Below, piece by piece: positions 32,772 to 41,675 of a stretch of 64,000 nucleotides of DNA. A program made the position numbers and the translations under genes. Position 1 is the first letter of the stretch; the number at the start of each line of letters is the position of its first letter. The DNA comes from Marixanthomonas spongiae (GTDB lineage Bacteria > Bacteroidota > Bacteroidia > Flavobacteriales > Flavobacteriaceae): contig NZ_QEHR01000002.1 in NCBI RefSeq assembly GCF_003095375.1, positions 372,001 to 436,000 of the forward strand, in the 5' to 3' direction. The notes below the pieces were generated by a model. The model did no database searches. It was not told the DNA's origin and saw only the letters and a program-made list of their open reading frames with translations.

Positions 32772-33449
32772 TTATTCATCCAAAAGGTCAGGACGCAGAT
32801 TTTGGGTACGTTTTAGTGCTTGGTCTTCGCGCCATTGCTCAATTTTTGGGGTGTTTCCGCTAGTTAGAATACCAGGAACTTTCCAGCCTTTGTATTCTGC
32901 AGGACGGGTGTAAACAGGAGGTGCGAGAAGGTTATCTTGAAACGAATCGGTCAAGGCAGAGGTTTCGTTGCCCAACACCCCAGGAATAAGCCTAATTACA
33001 GCATCGGCAACTAAAGCCGCGCCCAGTTCGCCACCGCTCAACACAAAATCACCTACTGAAATTTCGCGTGTAATAAAATGGTCGCGCACCCGTTGGTCCA
33101 CCCCTTTGTAATGCCCGCAGAGGATGATGATGTTCTTTTTTAACGACAGTTCGTTGGCAATGCCTTGGGTAAAGGTAGTGCCATCGGGGGTCATATAGAT
33201 CACTTCGTCGTAATCGCGTTCAGACTTCAGTTGGGTGATGCATTTGTCTATGGGCTCGATCATCATCACCATGCCGGCGCCGCCACCGTATTGATAGTCG
33301 TCAATTTGCTTGTAGTTGTTGCTGGAATAGTCCCGCAGGTTGTGCAAATGCACGGAAACGAGATTTTTGTCAATGGCGCGTTGCAATATGGAAGCTTCAA
33401 ATGGGCTTCGTAACAGTTCGGGGACCACGGTGATGATATCTATGCGCAT
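32772..33449 (-). CDS. trmD: tRNA (guanine-37-N1)-methyltransferase
   Basis: TrmD methylates G37 next to the anticodon, using SAM, and guards against frameshifting. The 225-residue chain has the trefoil-knot motifs: [10 protein letters not shown] at the start, [17 protein letters not shown] near 52-68, [12 protein letters not shown] near 110-121 and [16 protein letters not shown] near 128-143. Length is normal for Bacteroidetes. The usual partner rplS lies some 26 kb downstream on the same strand, with the accessory block between them. Confidence 0.97.
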   Translation of the reverse strand: MRIDIITVVPELLRSPFEASILQRAIDKNLVSVHLHNLRDYSSNNYKQIDDYQYGGGAGMVMMIEPIDKCITQLKSERDYDEVIYMTPDGTTFTQGIANELSLKKNIIILCGHYKGVDQRVRDHFITREISVGDFVLSGGELGAALVADAVIRLIPGVLGNETSALTDSFQDNLLAPPVYTRPAEYKGWKVPGILTSGNTPKIEQWREDQALKRTQNLRPDLLDE

Positions 33450-33566
33450 GATAATCGTTCTTTTTTGGGCTTGTAGCTTGGTATGAAACCACTTGTAGGG
33501 GCCAACACTTCTTCTTTGTGTTACGACGGCCTATTTTATTTGTAAAAATAGGTAAAATATGAAAAG

Positions 33567-34007
33567 TTATACCTCCCAAGAATAATGAAATAGGTGTTCA
33601 TCCTTCTTCCAGCCCAAACGTTCGTACAAATACTGGGCAGGGTTGTTGGTTTCGGTTTCCAAGGTTAGCCCCTTGCTATTTTCATCTCTCACAAACTGTT
33701 TGGCACGGGTTAGCAAGGCTTCGCCAAAGCCGTTACCTCTGTGTTCCTTTAAAATAAATAAATCATTTAAAATATGCCTTTTCTGGGCTGATACCGATGA
33801 AAAAGTAGGGTATAACTGCGTAAAACCAACGGCTTTTCCTGTTGAAGTGAACGCCATAAAAATAACCGAATCGTTTTGCTCAAAACGATCTTTTAAAAAT
33901 ACTTTGGCTTTTTCGGGATCATCGGGTTGTTTGTAGAACATCCGGTAGCCGTTAAAAAGCGGTATTAACTGGTCTAAGTGTTTCACGTTGGCTTGCAGTA
34001 TTTTCAT
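33567..34007 (-). CDS. GNAT-family acetyltransferase
   Basis: A 146-residue N-acetyltransferase with the acetyl-CoA binding motif EHRGNGFGEALL near residues 87-98, preceded by HILNDLFILKEH and followed by LETETNNPAQYLYERLGWKK. The start at 34007 gives MKILQANVKHL, a normal family opening; an upstream ATG at 34034 would lengthen it by nine residues. Substrate unknown. It lies upstream of trmD on the same strand, 117 bases apart. Confidence 0.88.
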   Translation of the reverse strand: MKILQANVKHLDQLIPLFNGYRMFYKQPDDPEKAKVFLKDRFEQNDSVIFMAFTSTGKAVGFTQLYPTFSSVSAQKRHILNDLFILKEHRGNGFGEALLTRAKQFVRDENSKGLTLETETNNPAQYLYERLGWKKDEHLFHYSWEV

Positions 34008-34074
34008 TTTTCTTTTTTCTGAAAATTTAATCAAATTTCACGAAATAAATGGTTTTTGGGTTTATGAAGGCAAA

Positions 34075-34104
34075 AAAATGCCTGATCAACCGATCAGGCA
34101 TTTT
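34075..34104 (-). terminator. terminator of the GAPDH gene
   Basis: AAAATGCCTGATC and GATCAGGCATTTT form a perfect 13-pair stem around a four-base loop, with a T run on the minus strand, 46 bases after the gap stop. Confidence 0.88.
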
Positions 34105-34150
34105 CAAATTCTGTTTTTTCAAAGGTTACATTTCCGAAGAAAATAAACCA

Positions 34151-35599
34151 CTAATAATACGTATAACGTCTCACTTCAGCAATATATTTTGCTAACCGGA
34201 TTACTTGATGGCTGTATCCATACTCATTATCATACCAAACGTACAATACGGCGTTTTTACCGTCTTCAGTTACGATGGTTGCATTGCTATCGTAGATAGA
34301 AGGAGCAGAAGAGCCAACAATATCGCTGGATACCAATTCATTGCTCAAGGAATACTTGATTTGTTCGACTAAATTGCCTTCTAAGGCATATTTTTTCATG
34401 ATGGAATTGATGCCGTCTTTTGAGGTTTTCGCTTCCAGTTCTAAATTCAAGATGGCTAACGATCCATTGGGAACCGGAACCCGGATAGCGTTTGAGGTTA
34501 ATTTCCCTTCAAACGAGGGTAATGCTTTTGAAACGGCTTTTCCGGCACCGGTTTCGGTAATTACCATATTCAAGGCAGCGGCGCGGCCCCTGCGGTATTT
34601 TTTGTGCATATTGTCCACCAAGTTCTGGTCGTTGGTGTAGGCGTGGATGGTTTCCAAGTGGCCATGCACCACGCCCAAAGAGTCCTCAACGGCTTTTAAT
34701 ACTGGCGTGATGGCATTTGTGGTACACGAAGCCGCCGAAAAAATATCCACTTTTTCAGGGTCGTATTCCTTGTGGTTTACGCCGTGCACGATGTTAGGTA
34801 CGCCTTTGCCCGGAGCGGTCAACAACACTTTTGCGGCTCCTTTTGCTTTTAAGTGCCTCCCTAAGGCTTCTTCGTCCCTAAAAGCTCCCGTGTTGTCGAT
34901 GATCAATGCGTTTTCAATACCATATTCGGTATAATCAATAGCTTCGGGCGCGTTTGCCGAAATAATATGCACGGTAGTCCCGTTAATTACCAAAGCTTTG
35001 TTTTCTAAATCTACCCGAACGGTTCCTGGAAAATCGCCGTGTACCGAATCGTTTTGCAGCAATGAGGCGCGTTTTTCGAGGATGGTCTGGTCCACATTGC
35101 CACGAATTACAATGGCGCGCAGACGTAACTGGCTGCCTTGGCCGGTGCGGGTCATCAACTCACGGGCCAACAAACGGCCAATACGCCCAAAACCGTACAA
35201 CACCACGTCTTTGGGTGAAATATCTTCCTTTTCCTTGGCGTTTTTAAGTTTATCGCTCACAAAAGCGATGGCATTTTCATGCTGGTTTTCCTCAAGGTGG
35301 TACTCGTAGGTGAGTTTCCCAATATCCAGCTTTGCGGGTGGGATGTCGAGGGTTTTAATGGCCTGGGCTATTTCAACCGAATCGAAAATCGAGATGGGTT
35401 TTTGCACAAACTCGCCGGCATATTCGTGAAGGTTCAATATTTCACTTACGTTGCGGTCTATCAATTGGTTGCGGAACAGCACCAACTCGATGGATTTATC
35501 GTACCAAAGGTCGCTGATTATCTTAATGAATTCTACGGAAGCCTTTCGGCGGTCGGTTTGAAAAGAGAGTTCTTTTTCATAAACTTCATCAAAGCTCAT
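34151..35599 (-). CDS. gap: glyceraldehyde-3-phosphate dehydrogenase, long form
   Basis: GAPDH converts glyceraldehyde 3-phosphate to 1,3-bisphosphoglycerate in glycolysis or the reverse. The 482-residue chain has an N-terminal extension of about 125 residues before the Rossmann motif VVLYGFGRIGRLLAREL. The active Cys is in SAASCTTNAITPVL, with HAYTNDQNLVD and RAAALNMVITETGAGKAV after it, and VWYDNEYGYSHQV near the end. The extended form is characteristic of Bacteroidetes and some marine Proteobacteria. It has its own terminator hairpin. Confidence 0.95.
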   Translation of the reverse strand: MSFDEVYEKELSFQTDRRKASVEFIKIISDLWYDKSIELVLFRNQLIDRNVSEILNLHEYAGEFVQKPISIFDSVEIAQAIKTLDIPPAKLDIGKLTYEYHLEENQHENAIAFVSDKLKNAKEKEDISPKDVVLYGFGRIGRLLARELMTRTGQGSQLRLRAIVIRGNVDQTILEKRASLLQNDSVHGDFPGTVRVDLENKALVINGTTVHIISANAPEAIDYTEYGIENALIIDNTGAFRDEEALGRHLKAKGAAKVLLTAPGKGVPNIVHGVNHKEYDPEKVDIFSAASCTTNAITPVLKAVEDSLGVVHGHLETIHAYTNDQNLVDNMHKKYRRGRAAALNMVITETGAGKAVSKALPSFEGKLTSNAIRVPVPNGSLAILNLELEAKTSKDGINSIMKKYALEGNLVEQIKYSLSNELVSSDIVGSSAPSIYDSNATIVTEDGKNAVLYVWYDNEYGYSHQVIRLAKYIAEVRRYTYY

Positions 35600-36041
35600 G
35601 GTTGTGTTGTTTAAGGGTTTAAAAATCGGTACAAAAATAGGTATTTTCTTCGGTTCGTGGTAGTTAATTTAAAATAGTCGTATCCAACTAAGACTTAAGG
35701 CCCGCCCGTACCGAAATGATACGTTTGGGCCGGCCGCTTCGCTTTTAGGCATAAGACGTAATGCTTGGTCGTTAATAAATTGATATACAGGTATTTATAT
35801 TTAAAAATCTAAAAAATCTTAAACTAAAAAAACCTCTCAATAAAAGTAAATTTATAAGAGGTTTTTTAACTTTTCCGCAAAAATACCTAATTGTCAAAAT
35901 ACAACAGCGATTAAGGTCGCTTAGTGCAAAACCGTTGCTGTTATTTTCAAAGACATTTCGTCCTATGTCATACGCCAAGCAGTTTTAAGTCAAGCTTTAC
36001 GTTTATTAAAGGCTGCGCATTTTTAGGATTTTTAAAAAACA
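35600..36041. other. intergenic stretch with short repeats and a terminator
   Basis: About 440 bases. It holds the gap promoter region, TAAGAC-type repeats (35673-35765) with a GC-rich patch GGGCCGGCCG near 35730, and the degP terminator. A 68-codon open frame at 35772-35978 has no family features and contains the terminator, so I do not call it. Confidence 0.5.
35827..35867 (-). terminator. terminator of degP
   Basis: AAAAAACCTCT (35827-35837) pairs with AGAGGTTTTTT (35857-35867) and gives a T run on the minus strand. It is about 175 bases after the degP stop, so the transcript has a long 3' end. Confidence 0.72.
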
Positions 36042-37439
36042 CTATCTAAATATAAAGGAGTTCAACTCGCCGCGCTGGTTTATAAAGGTCATTTTAATGG
36101 GGGCGTTGTAATCCCGCTTGTTCATAATGCGCTTGGCATCGTCTATGTCCTCAATTTTTTCATCATTTATTTTGGTAATGATAATGCCCTCAAGGTTGTA
36201 GCGGGCCATGTCTTTGCTCAATGCTTTCGAAACAATCACACCGTGCTCAACGCCGCGTTGTTTTAAAAGTGCGGCATTGGCGTTTCTCACTTCCAGGCCG
36301 AGGTCTTGGATTTCATAGGTTTCCAATTTAACCAAGGTAACGGGAATGTGTTTTTCTCTTCCGTTTCGCATAACGGTTACATCAACCACATCGTTGGGCC
36401 GTTTTGAATTTAAATAACCGGATAGGTCTGCGAATTTCCGTACCACGATTCCGTCCATTTTTTTAATGACATCGCCTTTTTTCAAACCGCTTTTATCGGC
36501 GCCACTGCCTTTTTCCACACTGGCCACGTAAACTCCTTGGGTTTCCTCAATGCCAAGTTCATCGGCGACATTGGTATTCAGGGTTCCGCCGCTAATGCCC
36601 AAAATGGCTCGTTGCACATCGCCATATTCCATAATATCTTCAATTACTTTCCGGGCCACGTTAGAAGGCACTGCAAACGAGTACCCCACATACGATCCGG
36701 TCTCGGAGGTAATGGCAGTGTTAATTCCAATCAATTCGCCACGTACATTTACCAAGGCGCCGCCACTGTTACCACGGTTAACGGCTGCATCGGTTTGGAT
36801 AAAAGATTGTGGGTTCCGGTCAAACCGGTTTAAATCGCGCGCTTTGGCGCTAATAATTCCTGCCGTAACCGTAGAGTTGAGGTTAAAGGGATTGCCCACG
36901 GCCAGCACCCATTCGCCCAGCTGTACATTGTTGGAGTCGCCAAAAGGGATAAACGGAAGGTCTTCTTCGGCATCTACTTTAATTAGGGCAATATCGGTAT
37001 TGGGATCGGTGCCTATCAACTCGGCCTTGTATATTTTGTTGTTGTTAAGGGTTACTTCCAGTTGCGAAGCATTGGCAATCACGTGGTTGTTGGTGATAAT
37101 GTAGCCATCGGGCGAAATAATCACCCCGCTTCCGGCACCTACGATGGCACGGGGCTTGCCACCGCCGCTAAAATATTCCATGATATTGGTAGGTTGCCTG
37201 CTAATGGTGGTGTTTTTAACGTGTACCACGGCGTGCACTGTTTTTTCGGCCGCTTCGGTAAAATCTGCGTTGGTACTGCTTACCGGAGAGGTGGTAAAAT
37301 TGGTAGGAATGAAATTTGGTCTTTCTTCTTGGGTTATTGTGGCCACTGCCTGGTCGGGTTCAATAAAATATTTGTAACCGCCCAAAGTAACGGCGCCTGC
37401 AAACAGCGCAACTGCCATCATTTTAATTGTCTGTTTCAT
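36042..37439 (-). CDS. degP: Do-family periplasmic serine protease
   Basis: A 465-residue DegP/HtrA protease-chaperone that degrades misfolded periplasmic proteins. After an N-terminal membrane or signal segment come the catalytic triad: His in IITNNHVIA near 118, Asp in DPNTDIALIKVD near 150 and Ser in NRGNSGGAL near 225. Two PDZ domains follow (about 275-365 and 380-460), with AILGISGGTLN at the start and MNKRDYNAPIKMTFIN near the end. Divergent from dapF. Confidence 0.95.
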   Translation of the reverse strand: MKQTIKMMAVALFAGAVTLGGYKYFIEPDQAVATITQEERPNFIPTNFTTSPVSSTNADFTEAAEKTVHAVVHVKNTTISRQPTNIMEYFSGGGKPRAIVGAGSGVIISPDGYIITNNHVIANASQLEVTLNNNKIYKAELIGTDPNTDIALIKVDAEEDLPFIPFGDSNNVQLGEWVLAVGNPFNLNSTVTAGIISAKARDLNRFDRNPQSFIQTDAAVNRGNSGGALVNVRGELIGINTAITSETGSYVGYSFAVPSNVARKVIEDIMEYGDVQRAILGISGGTLNTNVADELGIEETQGVYVASVEKGSGADKSGLKKGDVIKKMDGIVVRKFADLSGYLNSKRPNDVVDVTVMRNGREKHIPVTLVKLETYEIQDLGLEVRNANAALLKQRGVEHGVIVSKALSKDMARYNLEGIIITKINDEKIEDIDDAKRIMNKRDYNAPIKMTFINQRGELNSFIFR

Positions 37440-37561
37440 GTTATGCTATATTTGAGGTTATTGTATATTAACATTTTATAAGACGATTATATTTTTCTGA
37501 AATTTCAGTTTTAACGGCTATTTAACAAAGTTTAACTGTTCCATAGCGGTCATGCTTTTAG

Positions 37562-37569
37562 TATATTTG
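37562..37569 (+). promoter_or_regulatory. -7 box of dapF
   Basis: TATATTTG matches TAnnTTTG exactly and lies five bases before the dapF ATG. Transcription would start very near the start codon, giving a nearly leaderless message. No good -33 TTTG is seen at the standard spacing. Confidence 0.5.
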
Positions 37570-37574
37570 CCGCC

Positions 37575-38348
37575 ATGAAGTTTCAGTTTTACAAATATCA
37601 AGGAACCGGAAACGATTTTGTTTTGATCGATAATCGTCACGATACATTTTGCAAAAACGATACCAAACTGATTGCCCAGCTCTGCAGCCGAAAATTCGGC
37701 ATAGGCGCCGATGGATTGATTTTATTGGAAAACCATCCAGAAGCCGATTTTAAAATGGTGTATTACAATGCCGATGGAAACGAAAGTTCTATGTGTGGCA
37801 ATGGCGGCCGTTGTATCGCCCATTTTGCCAACCATCTTGGGATTGTTGAAAAAACCGCTGAATTTGAAGCCATAGACGGTAGGCACACGGCAGAAATTGA
37901 AGCAGGTATGGTTTCCTTGAAAATGAGCGATGTTTCAGAAATTGAAATGAATAGAAACCATCTTTTCCTGAATACGGGATCGCCCCACCACGTTCAACTG
38001 GTTGAAACGGTTTCGGCTTTTGATGTGTTTTCAGAAGGGAGAAAACTTCGGAATGAACTGTACGGAAAAGAAGGCGCAAACATCAATTTTGTGCAGCAAA
38101 TTTCAGAAAATACTTTTTCGGTAAGAACCTACGAACGAGGCGTAGAAGACGAAACCCTGTCCTGTGGTACGGGCGTAACGGCCGTGGCCATTGCGATGCA
38201 CAAAAAAGGATTGACCAAGCACAGTACCGTACATCTAAATACCCCCGGCGGAACACTCACCGTTACTTTTGAAAAGATTGAAAACAGATACACCAACGTC
38301 CAGCTGCAGGGCCCGGCAACCTTGGTTTTTAAAGGCGAATGGCTATGA
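37575..38348 (+). CDS. dapF: diaminopimelate epimerase
   Basis: DapF converts LL- to meso-diaminopimelate for lysine and peptidoglycan. The 257-residue chain opens FYKYQGTGNDFVLID and has both catalytic cysteines: in ESSMCGNGGRCIAHF near 72 and in ETLSCGTGVTAVAI near 195. First gene of a coupled set with an acetyltransferase and mltG, both cell-wall related or neutral. Another lysine-pathway gene, dapA, lies at 54832. Confidence 0.96.
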   Translation: MKFQFYKYQGTGNDFVLIDNRHDTFCKNDTKLIAQLCSRKFGIGADGLILLENHPEADFKMVYYNADGNESSMCGNGGRCIAHFANHLGIVEKTAEFEAIDGRHTAEIEAGMVSLKMSDVSEIEMNRNHLFLNTGSPHHVQLVETVSAFDVFSEGRKLRNELYGKEGANINFVQQISENTFSVRTYERGVEDETLSCGTGVTAVAIAMHKKGLTKHSTVHLNTPGGTLTVTFEKIENRYTNVQLQGPATLVFKGEWL

Positions 38349-38878
38349 CGACATTAAAGGGCGAAAACATATATTTGCGGGCACTGGAACAAGCCGATTT
38401 AGACTTTTTGTATTTGTTGGAAAACGATGAGAAAGGCTGGGAAGTCAGCAATACCACCACACCGTATTCCAAGCATTTGTTACAGCAATACTTAGATCAA
38501 GCCCATCGGGATATTTACGATGTAAAGCAACTGCGTTTGGTAATCTGTACCAATAATAATGAAACGGCCATCGGTTTTATCGATTTGTATGATTTTGACC
38601 CCAAGCACAGCAGGGCAGGGGTTGGGATCGTTATTTTTTCTGAAGCAAACAAAGGCAAAGGATATGCTTCTGAAGCCTTACGGTTGGTAATTCGTTATGC
38701 AGTACAGCATTTGAACATTCACCAGCTTTACGCCAACATCACCGAAGACAACCAACAAAGCATACGCCTTTTTGAAAAAGCCGGCTTTGTGAAAAACGGT
38801 ATAAAAAAAGACTGGATCAAGGTTGGGAACACCTATAAAAACGAACTTTTTTATCAATTGATACCTCATGTACATTAA
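38345..38878 (+). CDS. RimJ/RimL-type GNAT acetyltransferase
   Basis: A 177-residue acetyltransferase. Typical are GENIYLRALEQADLDFLYLL at the start, GVGIVIFSEANKGKGYASEA with the CoA-binding loop, and NITEDNQQSIRLFEKAGFV near the end. The ATG at 38345 overlaps the dapF stop (ATGA), so the genes are coupled; ATG at 38339 is also in frame. It resembles enzymes that acetylate protein N-termini or polyamines, but the substrate is not known. Confidence 0.9.
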   Translation: MTTLKGENIYLRALEQADLDFLYLLENDEKGWEVSNTTTPYSKHLLQQYLDQAHRDIYDVKQLRLVICTNNNETAIGFIDLYDFDPKHSRAGVGIVIFSEANKGKGYASEALRLVIRYAVQHLNIHQLYANITEDNQQSIRLFEKAGFVKNGIKKDWIKVGNTYKNELFYQLIPHVH

Positions 38879-39911
38879 AAAAATACTATGGGCCGTCGCT
38901 CTTTTGGGTTTAGTGGCCATGGGCGGCTTTGCCTGGTATGTTTACAGTACCATCTTTGCGCCCAACACAGCTTTTAACAATAACCAAGCGCACATTTACA
39001 TTCCTACAGACGCTACCTATCAAGACGTTGTTATGGAACTGGAACCGTTGCTCAAAGACATGGAGGCGTTTACCACTGTTGCCCAAAAAAAAGGATATCC
39101 CAGCAACATAAAAGCTGGACACTTTGTCATTAAAAAAGGGATGAACAACAATGATATTATCAATACCATTCGCAGTAAAAATATCCCTATAGAAGTAAAA
39201 TTCAATAACCAAGAGCGTTTGGAAGATTTGGCGGGGGCCGTAGCCAGGCAAATTGAGGCTGACAGTCTGTCGTTGTTGAAAGCCATGAAAGATTCTGTTT
39301 TTCTAAAAGAAACAGGACAAACCCAAGAAACCGCATTAAACCTATACGTTCCCAATACCTACGAATTTTACTGGAACAGCAGTGCCAAAACCTTCCGCGA
39401 CCGTATGAAAACCGAATACAACCGTTTTTGGAACGAGACCCGTACTCAAAAAGCCAACAAATTGAATATGACTCCCGCTGAGGTGATGTCGCTGGCGGCC
39501 ATTGTACAAAAAGAAACGGCAAAAGTAGAAGAACGTCCACGTGTCGCGGGGGTCTACGTTAATAGGTTAAAACGTGGTATGCCGCTACAAGCAGACCCAA
39601 CTGTAATCTATGCAAAAAAACGGGCAGAAAACGATTTCAATCAAATTATTAAGCGGGTTTTGTATAAAGATTTAGAGCTGGATTCTCCTTATAATACCTA
39701 TAAATACGCCGGTGTGCCGCCCGGACCCATTACCATGCCCGATATTTCATCCATCGATGCGGTGTTGAATTATGAAAAGCACGACTATTATTATTTTGTA
39801 GCCGACACCAAGCGTTTTGGGTACCATAAATTTGCAAAAACATTGGCACAACATAACCGAAATAAGGCTGAATATGTTCGTTGGATTTCCAAACAAGGCG
39901 TGAACAGGTAA
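38868..39911 (+). CDS. mltG: endolytic transglycosylase MltG
   Basis: MltG cuts nascent peptidoglycan and sets glycan length. The 347-residue protein has one N-terminal membrane helix (VALLGLVAMGGFAWYVYSTI) and the YceG domain: IVQKETAKVEERPRVAGVYV with the catalytic Glu near 222, NRLKRGMPLQADPTVIYA and NTYKYAGVPPGPI. It overlaps the acetyltransferase gene by 11 bases. Two lysozyme-like genes follow on the same strand. Confidence 0.95.
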   Translation: MYIKKILWAVALLGLVAMGGFAWYVYSTIFAPNTAFNNNQAHIYIPTDATYQDVVMELEPLLKDMEAFTTVAQKKGYPSNIKAGHFVIKKGMNNNDIINTIRSKNIPIEVKFNNQERLEDLAGAVARQIEADSLSLLKAMKDSVFLKETGQTQETALNLYVPNTYEFYWNSSAKTFRDRMKTEYNRFWNETRTQKANKLNMTPAEVMSLAAIVQKETAKVEERPRVAGVYVNRLKRGMPLQADPTVIYAKKRAENDFNQIIKRVLYKDLELDSPYNTYKYAGVPPGPITMPDISSIDAVLNYEKHDYYYFVADTKRFGYHKFAKTLAQHNRNKAEYVRWISKQGVNR

Positions 39912-39933
39912 TGGCCCCCCTCACAAACAGAAA

Positions 39934-39967
39934 GCCCGGTTTTTAAGCGTAAAAACTGGGTTTTTTT
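39934..39967 (+). terminator. terminator after mltG
   Basis: CCCGGTTTTTA-AGCG-TAAAAACTGGG forms a hairpin with one mismatch, followed by TTTTTTT. It closes the dapF-mltG operon. Confidence 0.85.
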
Positions 39968-40215
39968 GTTAAACCTTTTTAAAATAACAGGTTAAACAAT
40001 GTTAATTCCTCTATTAAAATTATTCATATTTATAATTTCAATGAAGTTGAAGTTGATTTCAACACCCAAATAAAGAAACAAATGCTCATTGACATACAGA
40101 TTTCATAGAACTTATGGCAGGCACGCTTTTTGTTAAGAGTGCCTGAACTTAAGACTATTACGCTTTCACACAAAGTGATTGCGCAATAATTATAATTTTT
40201 AAAACTAAGTAAAAC
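39968..40215. other. leader region, no gene
   Basis: Nothing coding is seen. GAAGTTGAAGTTGA near 40044 resembles the TTCAAC hexamers elsewhere in reverse. A direct repeat around 40111-40145 (GGCAGGC and AGTGCCTGA) gives a weak hairpin GGCAGGCAC/GTGCCTG. Confidence 0.35.
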
Positions 40216-40860
40216 ATGAGAAAACGTTTTATGAAATTGTCTGTGCTACTGCTTGTAACCGTTTTTTGCGTTACAGGTTTTTCTTCGAAGGAAGAAATGA
40301 AAAACAGTAGTTCTATATTTACTACAGACGTCATTGGAGCATCATCTTATGTTCCTTTCGACTTTGAAGTAAATATGAATCCCCAGCAGAATATTCCCTT
40401 TGTTGGGAAGTCGTATCTTGGCTTTTGTGAAGACCTCGGCTTTAGCGAAAGCAGTGGTAATTACAAGGCTGTTAATAGATTAGGTTATTTGGGAAAATAC
40501 CAGTTTGGCTGGACTACCCTCAATTGGGTAGGCATTTATAACAAACGTAAGTTTTTAAACTCCCCACTGTTACAGGAAAAAGCGTTCGAAGCGTTGATTT
40601 CCAAAAACAAGTGGGTGCTTAAAGACCATATAAATGAATACAAAGGCCAAATAATAGATGGTATTAAAGTAACCGAATCTGGCTTAATAGCAGCAGCCCA
40701 TTTGGGAGGAGCAGGAAATGTAATGAAGTTTCTTGATACCGATGGGGAAGAGGTGTTTAAAGACGCCAATAATGTCCCCATCACAAAGTACATGCAAACA
40801 TTTGCAGCGTACGATGTATCATCTATCCTCCCGGATAACAATGCCAAGGCGACATTATAA
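40216..40860 (+). CDS. exported lysozyme-like (transglycosylase-fold) protein
   Basis: A 214-residue protein with an N-terminal signal (VLLLVTVFCVTGFSS). The core region carries CEDLGFSESSGNYKAVNRLG followed by YLGKYQFGWTTLNWVGIY. A glutamate in E-S-x-G-x-Y followed by N-x-x-G-Y-x-G-K-Y-Q-F is the pattern of lytic transglycosylase folds. Homologues in flavobacteria are often labelled peptidoglycan-binding. Next to mltG, it likely acts on cell wall. Activity is inferred. A paralogue follows. Confidence 0.7.
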   Translation: MRKRFMKLSVLLLVTVFCVTGFSSKEEMKNSSSIFTTDVIGASSYVPFDFEVNMNPQQNIPFVGKSYLGFCEDLGFSESSGNYKAVNRLGYLGKYQFGWTTLNWVGIYNKRKFLNSPLLQEKAFEALISKNKWVLKDHINEYKGQIIDGIKVTESGLIAAAHLGGAGNVMKFLDTDGEEVFKDANNVPITKYMQTFAAYDVSSILPDNNAKATL

Positions 40861-40866
40861 TTATTG

Positions 40867-40896
40867 AAAAAACCAGGTGGACAAGCCTGGTTTTTT
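40867..40896 (+). terminator. terminator between the lysozyme-like genes
   Basis: AAAAAACCAGG and CCTGGTTTTTT form an 11-pair stem six bases after the first gene's stop. Confidence 0.88.
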
Positions 40897-40945
40897 CATT
40901 TTAACAAACTTTAACGGTTTAATTATCAGGTTAATAAAAAAGTTG

Positions 40946-40953
40946 TATATTTG
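40946..40953 (+). promoter_or_regulatory. -7 box of the second lysozyme-like gene
   Basis: TATATTTG is an exact TAnnTTTG match 47 bases before the start at 41001. Its presence after a terminator shows the two paralogues are separate units. No clear -33 TTTG. Confidence 0.5.
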
Positions 40954-41000
40954 CGCGCTGAAAAATAGAGTGTGAATTTTCGCACTCGAACGTTTAAAAA

Positions 41001-41669
41001 ATGAAAAAAAATATAGTAGGATTATTTACCGTACTTATTGTAACAGCTTTGTTTTTTAGTGGCTTTACCACCAAAAACAATGTAGATCTTTCGAGCTACA
41101 TTTTAGATGATGTAGAGATGAATTACAACGTCCCCAATGAAGAGGACATGATTATGTACACCAAGCCTGTTCCTACCACGAATTACACCTTATTTTTAGG
41201 AAAATCGTATGTAGGTTTTAAAGAGGCCTTGGGTTTTAAAGAATCCCGTGGCGATTATAGCATCATTAACGAGTTTGGATATTTGGGCAAATACCAGTTT
41301 GCTTCGGCGACCTTGCGTATGATAGGCATTTACAACCCAGATTCTTTTATAAACGACTCCCGATTGCAAGAAGAAGCCTTTACGGCCTACACCGCAAGAA
41401 ATAAATGGATTTTGCGACGGGACATTAAACGCTTTAACGGGAAATACATTAATGGGGTAAAAGTAACCGAATCGGGTATTCTCGCTGCAGCTCATTTGGC
41501 CGGTGCCGGTAACGTAAAAAAATACTTGCGTAGCGGTGGAGCCATTGGCTTTAGCGATGCTTTTGGAACTTCAATAGGGTATTACCTTAAAAAATTCAGT
41601 GGGTACGATACTTCGTTTATCCTCCCCAACCGTAAAGCGAAAGTAGCGAAAATAGCAAAAGTGCTATAA
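41001..41669 (+). CDS. exported lysozyme-like protein, second copy
   Basis: A 222-residue paralogue of the gene at 40216. The signal runs to about residue 23 (TALFFSGFTT). The core reads KEALGFKESRGDYSIINEFG then YLGKYQFASATLRMIGIY, and ARNKWILRRDIKRFNGKYIN and VTESGILAAAHLAGAGNVKK follow. The glutamate of KESRGDY is the probable catalytic acid. It differs from its neighbour by a longer acidic N-terminal linker and a Lys/Ala-rich tail. Confidence 0.7.
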   Translation: MKKNIVGLFTVLIVTALFFSGFTTKNNVDLSSYILDDVEMNYNVPNEEDMIMYTKPVPTTNYTLFLGKSYVGFKEALGFKESRGDYSIINEFGYLGKYQFASATLRMIGIYNPDSFINDSRLQEEAFTAYTARNKWILRRDIKRFNGKYINGVKVTESGILAAAHLAGAGNVKKYLRSGGAIGFSDAFGTSIGYYLKKFSGYDTSFILPNRKAKVAKIAKVL

Positions 41670-41675
41670 CCTATT

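Noticed and set aside
35772-35978. 68-residue minus-strand open frame
   Set aside because: Contains the degP terminator hairpin and has no family features.
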